From NCBI GenBank assembly GCA_003223775.1, contig QHWK01000186.1, positions 1 to 8,672 on the forward strand: a DNA stretch of 8,672 nucleotides, given 5' to 3'. The notes under the pieces were generated by a model, which saw nothing but the letters and a program-made list of their open reading frames with translations, did no database searches and was not told the origin of the DNA. Every line of letters begins with the position of its first letter. Within the stretch, counting starts at the first letter, position 1. Origin of the DNA: Acidobacteriota bacterium. GTDB taxonomy: Bacteria; Acidobacteriota; Vicinamibacteria; Vicinamibacterales; CAVVIG01. Shown here piece by piece: positions 7,127-8,672 of the stretch. The position numbers were made by a program, and so were the translations under genes.

Positions 7127-7600
7127 ATGGTGTTCACGAAGCGTCTTCGGGAGGGAGTCCGACGCGGGAGGATCAGGTGCAGCGTTCGGATCTGGACACG
7201 GCCTCACGTCAAGGTGGGCGGTCGTTACCCGATGGACGAGGGACAGATTGTCGTCGATTCGCTCGTGCCGATGAGTCTCGCCGATATCACTGATGATCTC
7301 GCGCGCGAGTCGGGGTTCAGCGACGTCAAGAATTTGCTCGAAACGGCGAAACACGGCAGCGGGGACAACGTCTACTTGATCCGGTTCCACTATCTTCGCC
7401 CAGGCGCCTGGGACGTGCCGCTGGACACACGCGCCGTGGAAGAGGATCGCGATGAAGGACGCACCAGATCGGGCCGGCGCTCCTCAACGCTCAAGAAGCC
7501 GACGTTACTGCAAAGAATCCGCGCCAGCACTCCGGGCGCACTACCTAAGGAAGGGAAAGGAGGCCTGACAACGCGCCGGAGCCGTCGGCGGCGAGGATGA
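7127..7600 (+). CDS. ASCH/PUA-like domain protein (probable integron cassette gene)
   Basis: The frame from ATG 7127 encodes 157 residues. Residues 1-92 form a compact domain: MVFTKRLREGVRRGRI, then CSVRIWTRPHVKVGGRYPMDEG, VVDSLVPMSLADITDDLARESGF and NVYLIRFHYL. The K/R-rich first strand, the VGGRY turn followed by an acidic strand and the closing YLIRFHY strand fit small ASCH/PUA-like proteins, a fold linked to RNA or modified-base binding. I recall close relatives annotated that way, but the biochemical role is unknown. Residues from about 100 on are a low-complexity basic tail ending TTRRSRRRRG. The last 12 codons are the attC-like site itself, so the tail is probably read-through after loss of an earlier stop. 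No Shine-Dalgarno precedes the ATG. The TGA of the VOC stub lies one base upstream, so expression may depend on translational coupling. An ATG further upstream in the same frame (7040) would only add VOC shadow sequence. Confidence 0.7.
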   Translation: MVFTKRLREGVRRGRIRCSVRIWTRPHVKVGGRYPMDEGQIVVDSLVPMSLADITDDLARESGFSDVKNLLETAKHGSGDNVYLIRFHYLRPGAWDVPLDTRAVEEDRDEGRTRSGRRSSTLKKPTLLQRIRASTPGALPKEGKGGLTTRRSRRRRG

Positions 7601-7632
7601 TTGGCGCCGCGGCTCGGCGCGAAACGTTGGGC
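7563..7632 (+). repeat. attC: Integron attC-like recombination site
   Basis: A 70-bp imperfect inverted repeat has attC architecture. The right core R' is GTTGGGC at 7626-7632, a perfect GTTRRRY, preceded by AAAC as in many attC sites. The left core R'' is GCCTGAC at 7563-7569, one base off RYYYAAC, followed by AA. The inner arms L'' (7572-7584) and L' (7610-7621) pair over 12 bp with a single unpaired G at 7578/7579. Pairing then resumes between CGGCG at 7586-7590 and CGCCG at 7605-7609, after a second unpaired base, T7585. This leaves a loop at 7591-7604. Unpaired bases confined to the L'' side are the hallmark that tells the integrase which strand to use. There is no T-tract, so it does not look like a terminator. 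The next gene begins 20 bp after R', as expected for a cassette. Integrase activity on it is unknown. Confidence 0.72.
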
Positions 7633-7640
7633 CGCCTTCA

Positions 7641-7646
7641 AGGGGA
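7641..7646 (+). promoter_or_regulatory. Ribosome binding site of the cassette-borne small membrane-protein gene
   Basis: AGGGGA is placed 6 nt before ATG 7653 and 9 bp after the attC R' core. This is a typical short cassette leader. Confidence 0.6.
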
Positions 7647-7652
7647 AGCCTG

Positions 7653-7937
7653 ATGTCTGCCGATTCTAGTGAGGTTCCTCTGTTCGCGCGTCTCCGTGAT
7701 GCTCTGGAATCCTTCACAACAACGACCCTACCAGTTCTTCGGCTCGTAGCTGTTGCATCCCCTTTCGCGGTGGTCATATCTCTGGGTCACCTGGTGTTTC
7801 CTGACATTGTGCAGAGAAGTGCTGAAGCCGAAGAACACTACGGGCGATCAGCTGCTTCGCCTGACTGGCGCGGTCGGGCCGCTGCAGGACGAAGTTGGCG
7901 GCTTCCGTGCCGGCGGGTTCGCGACATCCCGGACTGA
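7653..7937 (+). CDS. Small putative membrane protein of a cassette, probably frameshifted
   Basis: ATG 7653, with AGGGGA 6 nt upstream, opens a 94-codon frame. The N-terminal part (MSADSSEVPLFARLRDALESF) is amphipathic. It is followed by a hydrophobic segment at about residues 28-52 (VLRLVAVASPFAVVISLGHL) that probably spans the membrane. From about residue 63 the frame turns into Arg/Ala/Trp-rich sequence (DWRGRAAAGRSW) that does not look like protein. The +1 frame over 7838-7965 has natural composition and ends exactly at the TAA in the next attC-like R'' core. The original gene therefore probably ran 7653-7965 and suffered a frameshift at about 7825-7860. It could instead be a genuine 94-residue protein or two overlapping fragments. 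Function is not recognised. Confidence 0.55.
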   Translation: MSADSSEVPLFARLRDALESFTTTTLPVLRLVAVASPFAVVISLGHLVFPDIVQRSAEAEEHYGRSAASPDWRGRAAAGRSWRLPCRRVRDIPD

Positions 7938-7965
7938 ATGGAACCGTTTGTCAGCAAGCGCTTAA
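7838..7965 (+). pseudogene. Likely frameshifted 3' part of the preceding cassette gene
   Basis: In the frame one base ahead of the 7653 frame, the sequence reads TTGDQLLRLTGAVGPLQDE followed by GGFRAGGFATSRTEWNRLSASA. Third codon positions are mostly G or C, unlike the competing frame. It ends at TAA 7963-7965, which is embedded in GCTTAAC (7960-7966), an R''-type core; cassette genes often stop there. An ATG for this frame exists at 7753, but the codons between it and about 7830 overlap the better N-terminal frame. A one-base change upstream would join the two. No family is recognised. Confidence 0.45.
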
Positions 7966-8003
7966 CCAGCGCATGAAGCCGGCGGCGTTCACCGGTTGTG
8001 GCA
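7960..8003 (+). repeat. Left half of a second attC-like site (R''-L'' only)
   Basis: GCTTAAC at 7960-7966 is a perfect RYYYAAC core. It is followed by CAGCGCATGAAGCCGGCGGCG, which has the look of the L'' arm of longer attC sites from soil integron cassettes. No matching CGCCG...GCTTCATGCGC arm and no GTTRRRY core occur at a sensible distance before the methyltransferase coding region. The site therefore appears truncated on its right. An ATG inside it (7973) is in frame with the methyltransferase, but is probably part of the site and not a start. Confidence 0.45.
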
Positions 8004-8020
8004 TCATCCGAGAGAACCCT

Positions 8021-8672
8021 TTGAGACCGTTCTATTGTGAATTCGCCTGGGCCTTTGATCTGTTGATCGATCGCCCGGTTCAGAAGGAGTGCCGTACCAT
8101 CGCGGATTGGCTCGTTGAGCGGGGCGTTGTTCCAGGCGCCACCGTGCTTGACGCCGGGTGCGGAACTGGCCGGTACGCAATCGAGCTCGGCCGGCGTGGC
8201 TACCTTGTCCATGGGATCGACATGTCCGCCGACCTCATCGAGGAGGCGAAGCGGTCATTGGGTGCAGAGTCACCGCAAGTCTCTTTCGCGGTCGGCGACA
8301 TCCTGAAGTTGCCGGCCTCGCACTACGACGCGATTCTGTGTCGAGGTGTGCTCAACGACCTGGTCGACGACGACGCGCGGTCGTCGGCATTCGCTTCGTT
8401 CGGCAGAGCTCTTCGCACAGGTGGAGTTCTGGTGCTGGATGTGCGTGAATGGGACGCCACGGCCATGCGCAAGTCTCGGGAGCCGCTCTTTCGGAAGCGC
8501 GTGGACACTGAACGCGGCAAATTGACGTTCACAAGCGTCACGGCCCTCGATATTCCGACCCGCCGGCTCGTGGTGAAGGAGCAGCACACCCTGGAGGCAA
8601 GCGATGGGGCACAGTCGAGCGACTACGAGTTCGTGATGCGTTGCTGGACGCCGATCGAATTGCAGTCGTTGT
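8021..8672 (+). CDS. Class I SAM-dependent methyltransferase (3' end outside window)
   Basis: The frame is open to the window edge, giving 217 residues from TTG 8021. That start was chosen because GAGAG (8010-8014) lies 6 nt upstream and the protein then begins (M)RPFYCEFAWAFDLLID. An in-frame ATG at 7973 lacks a ribosome binding site and lies within attC-like sequence. Motif I is VLDAGCGTGRYAIELG (from residue 42). The acidic ribose-binding residue is in HGIDMS (D67). The adenine-contact segment is VGDILKLP (D93), and the motif IV/post region is YDAILCRGVLNDLVDDD, with strand GGVLVLDVREW after it. This is a complete Rossmann-type methyltransferase core of the Methyltransf_25/11 kind, which acts on small molecules or proteins; the substrate cannot be told. 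It is unrelated in sequence to the remnant at 6253-6444. Its position right after a half attC suggests either the next cassette, with its boundary lost, or flanking chromosome. Confidence 0.88.
   Translation, partial: MRPFYCEFAWAFDLLIDRPVQKECRTIADWLVERGVVPGATVLDAGCGTGRYAIELGRRGYLVHGIDMSADLIEEAKRSLGAESPQVSFAVGDILKLPASHYDAILCRGVLNDLVDDDARSSAFASFGRALRTGGVLVLDVREWDATAMRKSREPLFRKRVDTERGKLTFTSVTALDIPTRRLVVKEQHTLEASDGAQSSDYEFVMRCWTPIELQSL

Noticed and set aside
7973..8020. Methyltransferase start at ATG 7973
   Set aside because: No Shine-Dalgarno, the codons fall in attC-like sequence, and TTG 8021 has GAGAG at good spacing and gives a typical N-terminus. It remains an alternative.
8114..8120. GTTGAGC as a possible R' core partner for the half attC
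   Set aside because: It lies within conserved methyltransferase coding sequence, is over 150 bp from the R'' core, and no L' arm precedes it.
1..8672. CRISPR array, tRNA/rRNA genes, transposase or integrase gene
   Set aside because: No short regularly spaced direct repeats, no recognisable tRNA or rRNA sequence and no transposase or tyrosine-recombinase coding was seen on either strand.

Overview
This high-GC window looks like chromosomal DNA from a soil-type Acidobacteriota. The main reason is the PadR regulator followed one base later by a 925-residue ADOP-type (Acidobacterial duplicated orphan permease) FtsX/MacB permease, a pairing characteristic of that phylum. A giant secreted Pro/Thr/Ser-rich Ig-like repeat protein fits the same group. 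Species cannot be named from the sequence.

Layout. (1) 1-2989, plus strand: the 3' end of a padR gene and a complete ADOP permease gene, probably one operon. (2) 3061-6102, minus strand and convergent with the permease: a 1013-residue exported protein with a signal peptide, three fibronectin-III-like units, six Ig-like repeats of about 95-103 residues and a C-terminal beta domain. (3) 6103-8672, plus strand only: a crowded patch of small, unrelated and partly broken genes. In order these are an internal piece of a methyltransferase, an intact exported protein of unknown function, a 35-codon stub of a VOC/glyoxalase-fold gene, an ASCH/PUA-like gene, a hairpin with the architecture of an integron attC recombination site, a probably frameshifted small membrane-protein gene, the left half of a second attC-like site, and the 5' part of an intact SAM-dependent methyltransferase that runs off the window.

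Interpretation. Region 3 reads best as a decaying integron cassette array, or cluster of attC sites, with no integrase gene in view. All its genes point the same way and are functionally unrelated. One cassette-sized unit starts 20 bp after the R' core of the attC and has a reading frame that ends exactly inside the R'' core of the next site. Several neighbouring genes have lost their 3' ends at abrupt junctions. This is the most interesting part of the window. The attC call rests on hand-aligned symmetry and motif matches, not on a covariance-model search.

Regions 1 and 2 are ordinary Acidobacteriota chromosome. The PadR protein probably controls the permease. The permease has no ATPase gene beside it in the window. 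The repeat protein is probably a surface or extracellular adhesion-type protein.
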